From: Nymphaea colorata
Lineage: Eukaryota; Streptophyta; Magnoliopsida; Nymphaeales; Nymphaeaceae
Direction of reading: 5' to 3'
DNA length: 64,000 nt
Assembly: GCF_008831285.2 (NCBI RefSeq)
Contig: NC_045148.1
Location: forward strand, 16,346,802 to 16,410,801
Below the pieces are notes generated by a model that saw only the letters and a program-made list of their open reading frames with translations, searched no databases and was not told the DNA's origin. Made by a program: the position numbers and the translations under genes. This document shows positions 1 through 13,194 of this stretch, in pieces (within the stretch, counting starts at the first letter, position 1; each line of letters opens with the position of its first letter).

Positions 1-350
1 GACAAATGCGCATTCACTTCTCCGAGTTTCAACGATAGGGAAGCATCCGTTAAGGTGAATTCACCGTCCGTCAAGACTTTCCGGCGCTTCTCTGACGCTG
101 CCGTCCCGTTTCCAACTTCATTCGACGGGCCATTCGTGCCAGACGGATGAACGATTCTGCAATCATCAATTAAAGTAGCAGAGTTTGACGGCTTCGCTAT
201 GAAAAGATTCCCGTTCCATTGCCAATCATTCAAATCCCATTCGTGATTACGCTCGGCACTCATTAACTGCTTTCCTTTCAGCATAAATTCTGGAGTCGAA
301 GGCGTCGGAGTTCTTCTTGGCTCGCCTTGAATTTCCATTTCTGGTGCCAT
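1..350 (-). CDS. SPL: SQUAMOSA promoter-binding-like protein, SPL1/SPL12 type, N-terminal part
   Basis: Reading down from the ATG at 350 gives 116 uninterrupted codons that run off the left edge. The N-terminus carries the pattern EWDLNDWQWNGNLFIA, then an EKRRKV patch and a final SLSLKLG motif. As I know the family, this is the signature N-terminus of large SPL1/SPL12-type plant transcription factors (W-rich WDLNDW box, then KRRRV, then LxLKLGG before the SBP zinc domain). The SBP DNA-binding domain and the C-terminal part lie outside the window, so zinc ligands cannot be checked. Family members act in the nucleus on GTAC-core promoters. Upstream DNA (351-1600) has several CT tracts that would suit a 5' leader. 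Partial at the 3' end by truncation of the window, not by mutation. Confidence 0.75.
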   Translation of the reverse strand, partial: MAPEMEIQGEPRRTPTPSTPEFMLKGKQLMSAERNHEWDLNDWQWNGNLFIAKPSNSATLIDDCRIVHPSGTNGPSNEVGNGTAASEKRRKVLTDGEFTLTDASLSLKLGEVNAHL

Positions 351-1640
351 AAGAATCTTAGCAGGCGCAGAATCAACCCATGTCGACAAAAACCCAAAGC
401 TCGCCAAATTTCAATGAGAACCTGCCCCTCAATCACGCTTTAACTACCATTCTATAAAATCCTCTCCTGGAACGAAATTGAACCAGTGCACCCTCAAAGA
501 AACCTAAAATAAACATCACCGACAGATGATCTTAAACAAACATTACCAACTTCCATTCCTTGAACGCCTTCGTCAATAGATCCACCAGCCCAGCACCAAA
601 ACACAACCAGAAGCCAAAAAAGAGAGACGAACCAATGCAGACTCTTTCCTGATGTCGAAAAGCCGAGAATCCAATTCTGCTGGCAGAAACCTGAAGAAAA
701 GGGGGTGAACGGACCAAAATTCAAGCCCGACAATCAACAAGAGCGAGATAAAAAGAAGAAAAGAAAACAGCACAAGTTGACTTTGTCGGGATGGCTAAGA
801 AATCTCAGCATAATCAATCTAACCAGCAAATAAGCAGAAAATCTGGCGGTAAAAACCAGATCACGGGGGGTGTAGATTCTAAAAGGAAAAGCGGAAAGGG
901 ACGTGCAGGGAAGCACCTGTGGGCTGTTGATTTGGGGAGAAAAGAGAACTCAGTGGGCAACCGAACCCCTTATGCAACCACCAATAATGAGCAGATTTCT
1001 TCCTTTCTGTTCTTCTTCTGCTGGTTTTCCTTTTCTCTCCTGATGCTTCCCAATCGTTCTATAGTTTGGTGGGGTACAACAGAAAAGAACCGGGGAAGGC
1101 GATTAAGTCAGCAGCAGAGGAGGAGTAAGAGGAGGAAGGTTAGTCGAATATGGAGGGAAGAGGAAAAGGAGACTTGCTTTTTTCCGGCCCCACACGTCCA
1201 CTGGTCTTTTGCCTCCTCCCCATCCTCTCTCTCTCTCTCTCTCTCTCTAAACATGCTGCAATATTACACGCAAAAAATTAATCAACCGCTCTCAGAAAGA
1301 TCCGTATAAACTACTCAGACAAGCGGAGAATGTACTTCCCTCTGTCTCGCGTCACAGATCTCTCTCTCTCTCTTTCTCTCTCTCTCCATCTCCATTATTA
1401 GTCTGATCTTAATCACTAGATCAAATTCTCAGTTGCTGTAGTTCAGTGGGCTTCAAGTATTTGACGATGAACCCCAAAAGAGTTGGGTGGCTTCAACTCA
1501 CAGGCATCCACATTTTCTGCGCCAGTTAAAGCATGCAGATGTCTCAAGAGCAGAAGCAATAACCTGGAAGTTTCACGCATTCAGACAAGCAACAACAGTC
1601 TTTCAAACCAAATATATTTCTCTCTCTCCCTATCCTAGTC
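351..1640. other. Upstream region of the SPL-like gene, pyrimidine-rich
   Basis: No convincing gene. CT microsatellites sit at about 1226-1248 and 1361-1386, with a shorter one near 1618. The stretch probably holds the promoter and leader of the SPL-like gene on the minus strand. A plus-strand frame at 791-1309 is open but is low-complexity and reads through a CT tract. Confidence 0.4.
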
Positions 1641-4539
1641 AAACTTCATCCTTGGTGAAATCATAAAACGCGGAATCACCGGAAAGAACTCCAAAACTTG
1701 TATAGAAATCGAGAGCAACGACCAATAATGCAGCCATTCAAATCGGTAGCTAATTACTAATGGCTCAAACTTGAATCCGAATCCAAAACTAAGCCAAGTC
1801 TGATCTTTGGGGAACTTGGTGAAACTTAAAAAACTGTTGAAAATCTGAACCTTCAAGTCCTTCGTTTGTCACTAATTCCACATCGTGCCGGGCATTTGTG
1901 CCCACCTGTGTTAATTCTTTGTGACAGAAAATCAACATCAAGCTTGAAAACGTTGCTTGATCCATTGAAAATTCCCACGCCGAATTCAGATGATGAACAA
2001 ACCGAGTGCGCCGCACCTAACTATATTTTATATTTAAGAAAAATGACCGTCTTGGCACATCTTAATTTCTATTTTAAAACAAACATCTAAAGCAGTGTTT
2101 GGCAAGACCAAAGATGGATTCAAACCAAATCTAAGGAAATATATCCAAAAACCTTTCTTTCTCAGTGAAACAATCATGCTTCCAACAAAACGAATCCCGG
2201 ATATTAGATTTTATTCCCATCAAGGGGTGGGTTGCGATTAAGATCCATGGAAAATTCTCGGTTGCCAAGAATCCAAGACTTATCAAGTATGAATATGAAT
2301 ATGAATCACAATGATCCTTGTGAACAACAATGATCATTGCCTTCTGTAATTTTGTGAAGCAGTAGTGTTCCGTATTCTTTACTCCGTTAATCATGCATAG
2401 TACTAGTCCTTGCATTAAATGAATAATTTTCAACGTTTGATCACGGTGAAAAATCTGCAGGAAAGATTGTCGCAACCTTCTTGGTGAAGGAAAATATTTG
2501 CTGCTCTCATGTTCTGAGTCTATGGTGCTATTTATTCTTTCTTTTCTTTTTTTTTTTCACATTTGAGATGTTTGACTTGGTCACAGTCACCGCAACCTAA
2601 AACCATGTACCATACTCCTTGTATTAAAATGCATGATCTGTTCCTTTTCGGGATATGAGATTTGATCTGCACCAGGAAACATGATTTTTCTTAATCCTAT
2701 TTTGATAATATGCAACTTAAAAAGTTCACATCGTTCTGAAAGAACAAAGGAAAAACCCAGTTCCAAAACCCTTTTAGTCGTGTTTGGATGACACCTTCGA
2801 AAACGTAATTTTGCAAAAACCAAGTTTTGTGGCAAATTGGTTTTTTAACCAGTTTTAGAAACTTTTGTTTTTGCGCTTTTGAGTGCATCTTTGTGGATGT
2901 GTTTTCTTACAAAACACGGTTTTGATCGTCACCCAAACACGTCTTAAACGGCGTTTTGGAAGCAAAACAATATTTTGCTTCTACGATGGCATTTAAGGGA
3001 CTCACCCAAACACATACTTTTGTCTTTTTCCCTGGCCAAAACTTATGTGAAGAGAGAGCAGACAAGAAGAAAACTTCCAAAGTATCTTAGATTTCTTCTG
3101 TCTTATATGTGCCTGTGTTCACAATAGATCGAGAAGGATTCATCTTAAGATTGTCAGTTTGATTCTTATATTATATGATAATAATCAATCATTCTAATAA
3201 GATCCCAATTTTTTTTTCTACATTATTTTATATTTTTTCCTTTCTTTCTCTCTCTTTTTCTTTTGTTGTCCTTGATGGTCATGATAACATCATTACCATC
3301 TATCATCATCATCATCATTAAGACCATTCACATCTCCACCATCATCATCACTGTCGTTTTGTATCTTTGAACTCATCTTCGTTTTCATATCATCGCCAGG
3401 GACAAAGCTTTCTGTTTTATGTATGGTAATGGCCCATGATGTGAATCCTTCAAAAATGACATGCCATACATGCCCAAAGCAAGTTGTCAAGCTCACGCAT
3501 AACCAAAGAGAACAATAACCAATTATGTGTTATTATTAAGTACATATTTCTCATCCATTTTAGTTAGGCGAATTCAAATTTTGAGTTGCCTAATTTATAA
3601 TATTCTTTTATAATAATAAATTGCTGATTTAATTAGAAATACAAGTGCCCAGTGGAAAGTAGCGTGGCGGGCAGCCTGAGGAGCATGCAAACGATGCATC
3701 TTTGATTTGATGTTCATGGGGTGCTATTTTTCTGGACTACAAACAACAATATATGTACATGACTTTCAAGTTGAAGGATGTACCGTAAGTCTATTTAGAT
3801 TCTCAAGTAGTCATAGACCTTAGTTATAAATCCGAAAAAATCAAATGGACTAAATGAATCAGACAAACCCATATCCGAGATCTTGTTTCGGATCTGCATT
3901 GTCTTCCATCAGTTCAAGAGGGTCATGAGCTCCAGTTTGGATCTTTCACTTGCATTGCTTCAACTTTCAACAATCTTTTGCATTCATGAACCTTGCAATC
4001 TCTACATATAGAGATGTCTTAATATAGATGCAGATACGGAGGGTCTAATTGTCGATCGACAACAAAATCTAAATGTTCATGGACCCAATGCTTTCATCCT
4101 TGACGATAAACATCGCAAATGGGGGCTCTCTAATGAACTGTTGTAATCAACAATGACTTATGATGGCAATTAGCTTAAAATTATCACGAAACTGATTGAA
4201 ACTATCAATAATTTGGTTTCATTTATTGGGTGAATTTGGGCTAATAGAACAAAAATCTCCAAATTCCTTGGGAAACAATGTCACTATAAACGTTAAGAAC
4301 AAGAAAAAACGAAAGGGACAGTAATTTTTTGAGCAAAAAAACCTACCTTAAGGGTCTTGGGCAGTGTCTTGGGGCTTAAGTGGGTAATGGGCTGTCTTGT
4401 GTAGACGAAGTACACCTCACCCTTAACAGGGTAGAAATGTAGCACTTAGGGGAATCGAAATAAGAATGTGCCGTCTACGCAACTTTTTCTCCACTATGTT
4501 ATGCTGTTTGGAATAATAAAACATCATTAAGTTCTCTTT
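1641..4539. other. Intergenic, AT-rich
   Basis: No coding region recognised. It holds a short inverted-repeat element (2779-2941, separate entry), a run of CAT/ATC triplets near 3303-3318 and AT-rich sequence. Short open frames here show no family features. Confidence 0.4.
2779..2941. mobile_element. Small inverted-repeat element (MITE-like)
   Basis: The segment begins CGTGTTTGGATGAC and ends GTCACCCAAACACG. These are inverted repeats of 14 bp with one mismatch, 163 bp outside to outside. There is no coding capacity. A clear target duplication was not found, so the superfamily is open. Other GTTTTGG/CCAAAAC-rich stretches at about 9730-9850 and 14440-14640 look loosely similar. Confidence 0.5.
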
Positions 4540-5026
4540 TTCGTCGCGGTTGAATTTCGGGTCCAACTTTTTACCTCTTGCCCTTTTTTTTTTAGTGTTC
4601 TTGTTTCTTCTTGACCTTTCCTTGTTAGTAACCTTTCAGATCCACTCTTCATTCGTTTTTTTTTCTCTCTTTTGTCCTTCTTCTCGTCTGGCGGTTTCCT
4701 GGGGTCGTGTCTGGAGGTTGTGGCTCATTTCAGTTTGATGACGCATTTGAGAAGAGCGCAACATCAGGTTCTTCAGGGGCACCTTCTCTTCGTCGGAATC
4801 AGTGACTCGTATTGTGCAGGGGGGATGTTCGTTTTGTCATTCGGCTACGACGTCATCCTTCGTCTACAACTGGGTGATTGTACCGCTCCGTCTCCCCTCT
4901 TTCTCTCCACCCCTCTTATTTTGTTTTAATATCATGTGGTATATTTTGTTTTTGCTTATGTTTTGCAGTTGTTATTGTTTGGAAGACTTTTTGTTTTTAA
5001 ATTTTAATATAAATTCTGATTTTATC

Positions 5027-5028
<2 letters not shown>
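4540..5028 (+). repeat. Dispersed repeat family R1, copy 1, ending in a CT tract
   Basis: About 490 bp that aligns by eye, with scattered differences, to 54655-55136, and over its last part to 14750-14949. Shared blocks include GTTGTGGCTCATTTCAG, CTGGGTGAT and AAATTTTAATATA. It runs directly into a CT microsatellite at 5029-5086. Probably an old non-autonomous transposon, or the 3' part of a LINE or SINE. Open frames across it (4550-5218) look incidental. Confidence 0.6.

Positions 5029-5086
<58 letters not shown>
5029..5086. repeat. (CT)n microsatellite
   Basis: About 58 bp of uninterrupted CT dinucleotides directly after dispersed repeat R1. Confidence 0.95.
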
Positions 5087-6172
<1,086 letters not shown>

Positions 6173-6224
6173 GTCATAGGAATTCCCTAGTCGACATTTA
6201 TACTACATCTCTCCGTGGGGATTA

Positions 6225-6300
6225 TTCGGCTCAAGCTAGTGATTGGTAGACAGTTGCTCACTGGTTCGAATGGCATGAGCATCATCTTCCTCTAGACATT
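6225..6300. repeat. SINE-like fragment
   Basis: Contains GGTTCGAATGGCATGAGCAT, which resembles 15390-15420 (GGTTTGAGTGGCATCGGCAT). The spacing recalls the box B region of a tRNA-derived SINE. No clear ends or target duplication. Confidence 0.35.
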
Positions 6301-6730
6301 AGATGGCGGCGGCGCCACGGGCCTCCAACTTTTTTCCAAGAACAAAGAATAAAATAATCACCGGTATAGTCGTGTTGTGATTGTAGTTGGCAAAAGTCCT
6401 TGGTGACTACAGAAAGCTTTTGAAAAAAGAGGATGGCTAGCCCCTCTCTCTTCCCGTGTTCTAATTCAACCCGCAATCGCCAAACCAGAGGCTTGGGGTG
6501 AGCCCTCCGGTTAGCTTCCTGCGCTTGCGGCCATGGCGTCTGCAATGGCTTCCAGAATCACAACATCTGTCAACTTCCACAATGGTCACAAGTCGTCGCT
6601 TCGGCACACAAACCGAGCAATAACAATTATCTGTCATTGTATGAAGTTCAAAAGGATGCACTTTGGACCACAAAAAAGTAGTCCGCAGATCTTATATTAG
6701 AAACACACATGCGGGGCTGTGTGGGCAACT

Positions 6731-6808
6731 GCCCATCTTCCTCCTCCACTGTTTGTCTTAAGAAATGTTGCCCACCTTCCTCCTCCACTGTTTGTCTTAA
6801 GAAATGTT
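6731..6808. repeat. 39-bp tandem duplication
   Basis: Positions 6731-6769 and 6770-6808 are the same 39-bp unit (GCCCAYCTTCCTCCTCCACT at the start) with one mismatch. The unit length is a multiple of three and both copies are open on the minus strand, but the surrounding frame (6911-6648) has no recognisable family. Confidence 0.9.
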
Positions 6809-8054
6809 CCCATGCAGGACCATCAATGACGCATAATAGAATGTCCATGTGCAGCATTTGGGAGTAACTGAAACATTCAAGGCTACCATTTCCTCTTGGT
6901 GCTTGTGGCATCTGTCTCTTACTTTTCTTTATTTGTGGCCATTATAGGAGTCCACCCCCGCTTGGTGCCTTTGAAAATGAAATGTCATGCGCCATATTAA
7001 GTACCAATAAAGCCAGAATTCATTATTGTGTTTCTCACTAATTGCAGATATGTAAGAAAAGAAATACATTGAGACCGGCAGCGAGTGCTCGAGCCTTCAG
7101 TTCTAGAGTTCTGTATATTCTATTCTACCAAAAAGGATCAAGTGGATAAAAAAGGTTGTTTATCTTAGATTTTTTTTTTTTTGTTTATCATAATTTCATG
7201 TATACGGCAGGAAGCATGAAAGTTTTATAAGAGCAGGTTGTCATTACTCATCAAAATCTCAAACAAATACTTGGTGAGTTTATGGCTAAAGTTTGTCTGA
7301 TAGTAGTATATGCATGAATAAACTAATTCTTTAGTTTAGCTTTCTATCTGCCAACAAGAATTGCATCTGCTTGTGGAAGGTTCTATATTTAATCATTAAG
7401 TTGAATTGAATTTAAGAGTTTGGTACCCGGAAAACGCTTCTTTTGTGATCACCCGGTGAGGGTTTACCTGAGCGCGGCTTGCCAATTCATAAAATATGTT
7501 GATATCTTCTGCACCCACAAAGGAATATATTTCTAGAACAAGATAAAAATGTTATTAAGAAAGGAATCAGAGACTTTTGACATTTCATAAGGGGCAAATC
7601 TTGCTCCTGCTTTCATCATATTAAAAGAAAAAGTGATAAGGAATTGGACTACAGTTGTCCCAAAACCGATCGTGTCATGAACCAGACAATATCGTCATCC
7701 AAATATTCTTAGACGTGGATGCTGAGGTCTATCATCAGATATGCTCCTCCTCGGTTACATACGTGCCAAAGTTGCTTGTGGAGTAAATATATCCAGACGC
7801 AAATGATCTTTAAGAAAACCTAGGGTCCTAAACTAAACTTCACTGAACTTCAATCTACAATTCTCTCATTTAACCGCCAGTTAATTGAAAAGGTTTCAAA
7901 CTTAAATCATGTTTTTGTCAATTTCATGCTCTTGCGCCAGTAGGTGGGCAACTGCCCTCTCAAGACTGTAGGTTCTAAGCTAAACATGAGAATGGACCTT
8001 AGGTCCAGCCATATGAGGTGCGTCCGGTAGACTCTGGTCAGTGCCTTGAGAGGA
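6809..8054. other. Intergenic, no gene seen
   Basis: AT-rich sequence with a T run near 7171. I see no coding or RNA feature. Confidence 0.4.
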
Positions 8055-8196
8055 CCAAGGTATAACTATTTCATGAATCGACTTCAAAATTGAAGTAAAT
8101 TCATGAAACACTCGAACAAGTATCCCATGAATGCATCACTAATGTTGAAGTAAATTCATATAACACTCACATGATATTCCTAATACCAAACAGCCC
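8055..8196. mobile_element. PIF/Harbinger-like MITE relative, degenerate
   Basis: The right end reads, on the minus strand, GGGCTGTTTGGTATTAGGA and then a GAGTGTTATATGAAT-like block. This matches the right arm of the TTA-flanked element at 41366-41528. Internal TTCATGAA blocks repeat in both orientations. Ends are approximate. Confidence 0.4.
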
Positions 8197-10265
8197 TGCA
8201 GTTTTGGTGTGATTGTGAATCTATCCTGAGTTCCCCGACCATGCTTTTGGCGACGCACAACCAAGAGAATCTGCTACTCTTGCCTCAAACTGTCACTAGC
8301 GCCCTTTAGCCAAAAGTTCCTGGCTTTATCACTGCCGCTCCAACATAATGGTGTGTATGGCATCGATTCGATTCGCTACATTCAGCATATGTAAGATTCA
8401 TGAAGAGCAAGACATTGTTTATGATTTGATTTTTCATAAAACAAAAAAAATCAAGAGAGACTTGGATCTGAACCCTCTTGAGAGTAATTGTGAAACCTCT
8501 TAACTGTTTTACATCTTCAACCCCAAATTCCGGCGCTTGTAGTTTTGACTTGCACAAGGAATGAGACCCATGAGATCTGAACTGCATGATCCACTATACT
8601 TCTTTGAGTTTCCATGACTCCATCTGTTAAGAACGGCTCTCTCTCACTCTCTTTCTCTGAGCATGATTGATTGAATAGACAAGTTATCTAGGACGAACAT
8701 GACGCCCGGGTCATCCAATGCTGAATCGAAGGCGACAAAGAAAAACTTAGACAACTTCTCCAGATTTCTTAATCTTCAATTGGACCTGGGGGCTGGACTG
8801 AAAATCCTATAACGCTTCTGCAGCGGATTTTTCAGCTTACAGCTCCTTCATACATTTTCAGGCATTCATTGAGCCAGTATTCTGTGAAAATACCGCTCGA
8901 CGTTCTATTTTCCAAGCGAATGTGCATGTATCGTGACCTGCCACCTTTGTTTCAAGGCAGCAGTTCTAACTAAGAAAGAGGCTCCTTTTATTATAACGAC
9001 AAGCGAAGCAAATTCCTGCTCGAGAAGAAGCAACTGAACTCTCTCTGGGGAGAGGGACGTGACGTGAAGCTGTCCATGGGAAAGCAATTTTCTGAACAGA
9101 TTTCCTGATCAAGAAACAGCTTCCCAGTGCGTGGAGTCTAACCAAAACAATAGGAAGAGTAGCCTGCTTTTTCTTATGAAATATGTCCTTTTCTGGAGCG
9201 GAAAAAATCCTGAGGAACATAGCATGGAGGGATGGGTTGTAAGTCTGGTCATCAGTTCAATTTTGATGGCAGCTACTTATTTGAACTGTAGATCATGAAT
9301 ACATGACACTTTAGGCGATGGGTGTACAGCATTCCGAGCCCAACCTCGGACCCCAAGAGCCGGGGGAAGTTTGAATGTGCATATCAATCCACCATAGTCC
9401 TTTTTGGACAAGCTGGGAACTAACCGTAAAATACGGATGATGGATATACGGCCTACACTGTCGTTTACCAATCATGACATCATAAACATCATGACATCAT
9501 AAACAATGTATTGCTTACAGCAAACCTCCACCACATCTCTGATGCAACAGCAGAGTCTCCCAGACGCCAGTGCTTCCGTCCGCTTCGTCTTGCTGGTTTA
9601 CGTGGGAGCGGTGCCGTGCCGGGCTCAATCTGTATGTCTATTACCTAGTATTTGTTACATGTTTCTCTTTCAAAAACGATAAACCTTGAACAAGTAATGT
9701 CATTTACTGACCAACCGTCTGATTGAAAAACCCCGTTAGAAACTTGGTTTTGACATAAAAACTAGTTTCTCTACATGGTTTTCACATGATCCAAACTAGT
9801 TCCAGACGAGAGTTGAAGGTGAAACCAAGTCTCTAACATGGTTTTGGCGTCATTCACACGGTAAATGTAGTTGTAACAAAATACAACAAGCCAATTCTAC
9901 TTTAAGCAGGTTTGAGCTCGACCTTAAATTTTCCCACCAACCTTTGAAAAGGAAAAGCATTTCACATGAACATATGAGCTGGCTCAAGCTTGGCTCATGA
10001 TTCAACTGCTTGAAAATACTGTGTTTGGCCCAGCTTGCCACAATAACAAGTCATGCTTTAAACCCATTATATCAATCATGGTGGCTGGTTAAACCAAAGA
10101 TCAATCCATAAGGTTGCTACTTCTAGGGCAAATCTATCGAGAGGCATTTCAAATTTGCATCATGGCTGACAGCAAATTTTCATGTGGTGCACCAGATTTT
10201 TCCTTTGTAACCACCCCATGCGTCACTCCGTCCAACAACTTAGCTTCTTTTAGACGTCTTCAGTT
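8197..10265. other. Intergenic, no gene seen
   Basis: No supported gene. GTTTTGG-type repeated words occur at 9730-9850, and a direct repeat of CATCATGACATCATAAACA lies at about 9473-9503. Short open frames lack family features. Confidence 0.35.
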
Positions 10266-10590
10266 TCACAAACAGTTCGTGGAAGACCTCCCTTCGGGCA
10301 GGCTGCAACCACTTTGAAAATTTTTAGCTTTTCTTTTTCCTTGTGTTTTGACGACGAGGAACCATCCAAAAGACAGACCACAAATGGATCTGCTCCCCAG
10401 AAGGTACACTACCAGGTAACCACCAACCGTTATACCTAAAGACAATATTAGGGAAAGAATGAAGGTGCAAACTGGCAGGTTAAGGAATTGATCCAAGATC
10501 TTCGGATTGAAGGCCTTCACTATTGTTCCTTCCCTACCACCACTCCACCTGCAACGGAAGTCATTTTTCTGAAATGCAGGTACAAATGAT
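10266..10590 (-). other. Open reading with a hydrophobic segment; possible exon of unknown gene
   Basis: On the minus strand a frame stays open for about 108 codons and contains the hydrophobic stretches CTFILSLILSLGITVGGYLV and YLLGSRSICGLSFGWFLV. It has no obvious ATG at its start. A TTTCAG acceptor-like site lies at its 5' side, near 10579. It is downstream of, and on the same strand as, the unknown gene at 13194-10926, so it could be an alternative last exon of that gene or an unrelated remnant. I do not recognise the family. Confidence 0.25.
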
Positions 10591-10712
10591 GATAATCATT
10601 TTCTCATATATGCGATCACCTGAAATATCAGCCCCCTCCAAAATCAAGAAATTTGCCCTTATGTAATAGAGATAACATTCAGCAATGTTCCACATATAGT
10701 CATAGACAATGT

Positions 10713-10760
10713 TCTCTCTCTCTCTCTCTCTCTCCCTGTGTGTGTGTGTGTGTGTGTGTG
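10713..10760. repeat. Compound (CT)n-(GT)n microsatellite
   Basis: CT dinucleotides from about 10711 to 10733, then TGTG repeats to about 10760. Confidence 0.9.
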
Positions 10761-10925
10761 ACCCTTATAAGCAGATTCACTAAGGTCCCAATTCCACTGT
10801 TGTCATATTTCCCCTCAAGAGGATGCCCAGCAGGACCCTGGTCCTCATTAACTTGATTTTCTTTTTACTTCATCGCTGGCCTCCTTACTGATGCGGTGTG
10901 GACTATATCTTCTTGAAATCATGGC

Positions 10926-12205
10926 TTAAAACATGCTGTATCTCCATTGAGCTGGCAATGAAGATCTGAAAATTTCTGAGAGAAATAATTTCTCTCGCTT
11001 GCTTAACCTGGATGTACCATATCCTCTCGATATACCAAGTTTAAGAACATGAATCCCATCCTCTGCATTTTTTTTACGTATTGCAGAAAGCAAAGATGCA
11101 CCTTCTAATTGCGCTTCAAGGTTCTCCGTGTTACAGGGAGCTGTCACACATGGAGCCCCCACAACAGGTGTTGAGGCTTGGTCATCTTCATGGTTTGCTT
11201 CTCCAGTCTTGGCTATTGAACTCTTTGATGGCTCGTTGTTCACCCTTTCTTTCTCTGAAAGTGTATTTTTATCATCTCCACAGTCTGTCTCTCCAGTCTT
11301 GGCTGCTGAATCCTTTGGTGGTTCATTCTCCACACTTTCTTTCTCCAAAAGTGCATCTTTATCATCACTCTCCACATTTCCCCACCATCTGACTGAAACA
11401 GATGACAAGCCATCCATTGGAAACCCATTCTTAAATTCATCCAGGTATGTTGGAATGGTTTTTGCATGGCCAGATTGTGGCACAGCATAATTCCGTTCTT
11501 GTTGAGGAAGTTTATTTCGTTGCTGATGCGAACTTATGCTTTGCAATGGTGTCCCCTGTTCCACCTTAGGATTATCTTGAGTAGAACCCAAGCTTCTGAC
11601 TTGAGGTTGGCCACTAACAGTTCAGATTAAGGCATTAGCAAAAGAGACCACGTCACACAATTTTTGGAAGTCATGAATGGTACAGAAAGTGGGCAGAAAA
11701 AACACAAGAAAAGGAAGAATTCCAACAAAGACCATGTGAAAAGGAAATAGAAGCATCTGTTCAAGTTTTTTACTATATGGAACAACTGCAATTCTAATTT
11801 ACGAATGGTTACTGAAAAATAAAATCAACAAAGAACTGCAATCAATAAAAAAACGTAGAACTTTTGGGGAACATAAAACACAATAGCTTTAACATTTAAG
11901 AAGTAAAAAATATGCATGCAAGAAAATGTGCGTACCTTGATGGAGATGAAGAAACAAGATCAATGCAAGTCCATGAACGCTCAGATCTGTGTTAATATAG
12001 TTCAAAGTGATAATTCAGATTTGTATTAATGTAGTTCAAACTTCAAAGTTATAGCATTAACAAAATTGTGTTAAAATAAGAAAGTAACATTATCTTGCAA
12101 TCGTAGGCATTACAAATTGAGTCCAGAAAACCAGAATATCTATGGTGGGGTATCAAAGTTTTGTAAAACTAGTACATGGTAACACACGCTATAAACAATC
12201 CTGGA

Positions 12206-12253
<48 letters not shown>

Positions 12254-12676
12254 GGGAAGACAGAAAAAAGAACCAGGAACTAGTCTCAGAGAGAGAGAGA
12301 GAGAGTAGTTACCGATCACATAGCATGACGGAAGTAGCACAGCCCAATGATTTTTGAAACTGAGACAAACAAAATCAGCTTAAAAGAATAAACAGAAAAT
12401 TCAAGGGGGAGGTAGATGTGACAGGGCCAGATATTCTTAATTCCTTGTCTACTCTCCTACAATGAAATTTTGAAATGAAATGGAGCTAACATCTGAAAGG
12501 AGTTCTTTTGCCAAGATGTCAACAATTAAGCAGCTTCTCACAGTAGAGAAAGTCCTTTCCAGCAGCCCAAACCTCCCATCATATAGCAAGTAGCCAAAAT
12601 CTCCAGAGAAAGGTCCGCTTCTTGCTACTTCTTGATCAAAGTGTTGGTTTTAAAAATGAATCACATTTTAGGTTCG

Positions 12677-12733
<57 letters not shown>

Positions 12734-13194
12734 AAAGACAGAGAGAGAGAGAGAGAGAGAAGAGAGAGCGAGAGAGAGAACTATTAATTAGTTTCTAGGA
12801 GGGAGAAAAACAAAGAAAAGGAACAACCAATTAGTTTCTAAGAGACAGAGACGTAGGAAAAAAGAACTAGGAATTAGTTCGCAACACATTAACTTCCAAG
12901 GCAATCATGAGAAGGATGTTGGTTTCATTGACTGAAATTCATAATATCCGGTTTTAGAAATTAAAAACAAGGATCACAGGACCCTCAGTTAGACGAAGAG
13001 AATGACTGGACCTTGTAAAGAAGGCTCTCTAGAAAGAATATGCACCAGATGTCCAGCGAAAAAAGAAAATGAAAGATAACAGCACAGTCCATTTCCCCAA
13101 GCACAAAGAGAGAAACTCACAGTGTTGGTGCAGACGAAGACGGAGCAACTGAAGAATTAAGTGTTGCAGCTCCAGTTCCAACTGAAGATTCCAT
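10926..13194 (-). CDS. Unknown acidic protein, three coding exons, 270 aa
   Basis: Proposed exons on the minus strand: 13194-13121, 11986-11936 and 11613-10926, with GT-AG introns and consistent phase (813 nt). I do not recognise the family. The protein starts MESSVGTGAATLNSS and has a Ser/Gln-rich first third. A conserved-looking patch follows, IPTYLDEFKNGFPMDGLSSV then VRWWGN. Next comes an acidic region made of two related units of about 30 residues (DDKDALLEKESVENEPPKD and DDKNTLSEKERVNNEPSKS, each followed by an AKTGE motif). The C-terminus is basic (SRLSKREKLFLSEIFRSSL). No signal peptide or membrane segment. The large introns carry CT/CA/GA microsatellites. A further coding-like exon may lie just upstream (13290-13204) but is out of frame by one base. 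Confidence 0.55.
12211..12250. repeat. (CT)20 microsatellite in intron
   Basis: 40 bp of CT within intron 1 of the unknown gene. A short GA tract follows at about 12289-12305. Confidence 0.95.
12679..12779. repeat. Compound (CT)n-(CA)n-(GA)n microsatellite in intron
   Basis: CT to 12709, CA to about 12734, then GA/AGAG to about 12779. A GA tract facing a CT tract could form a hairpin. Confidence 0.95.

Noticed and set aside
791-1309. 172-codon open frame on the plus strand
   Set aside because: Basic low-complexity start, reads through a CT tract as Ser-Leu repeats, and lies in the likely leader/promoter of the SPL-like gene.
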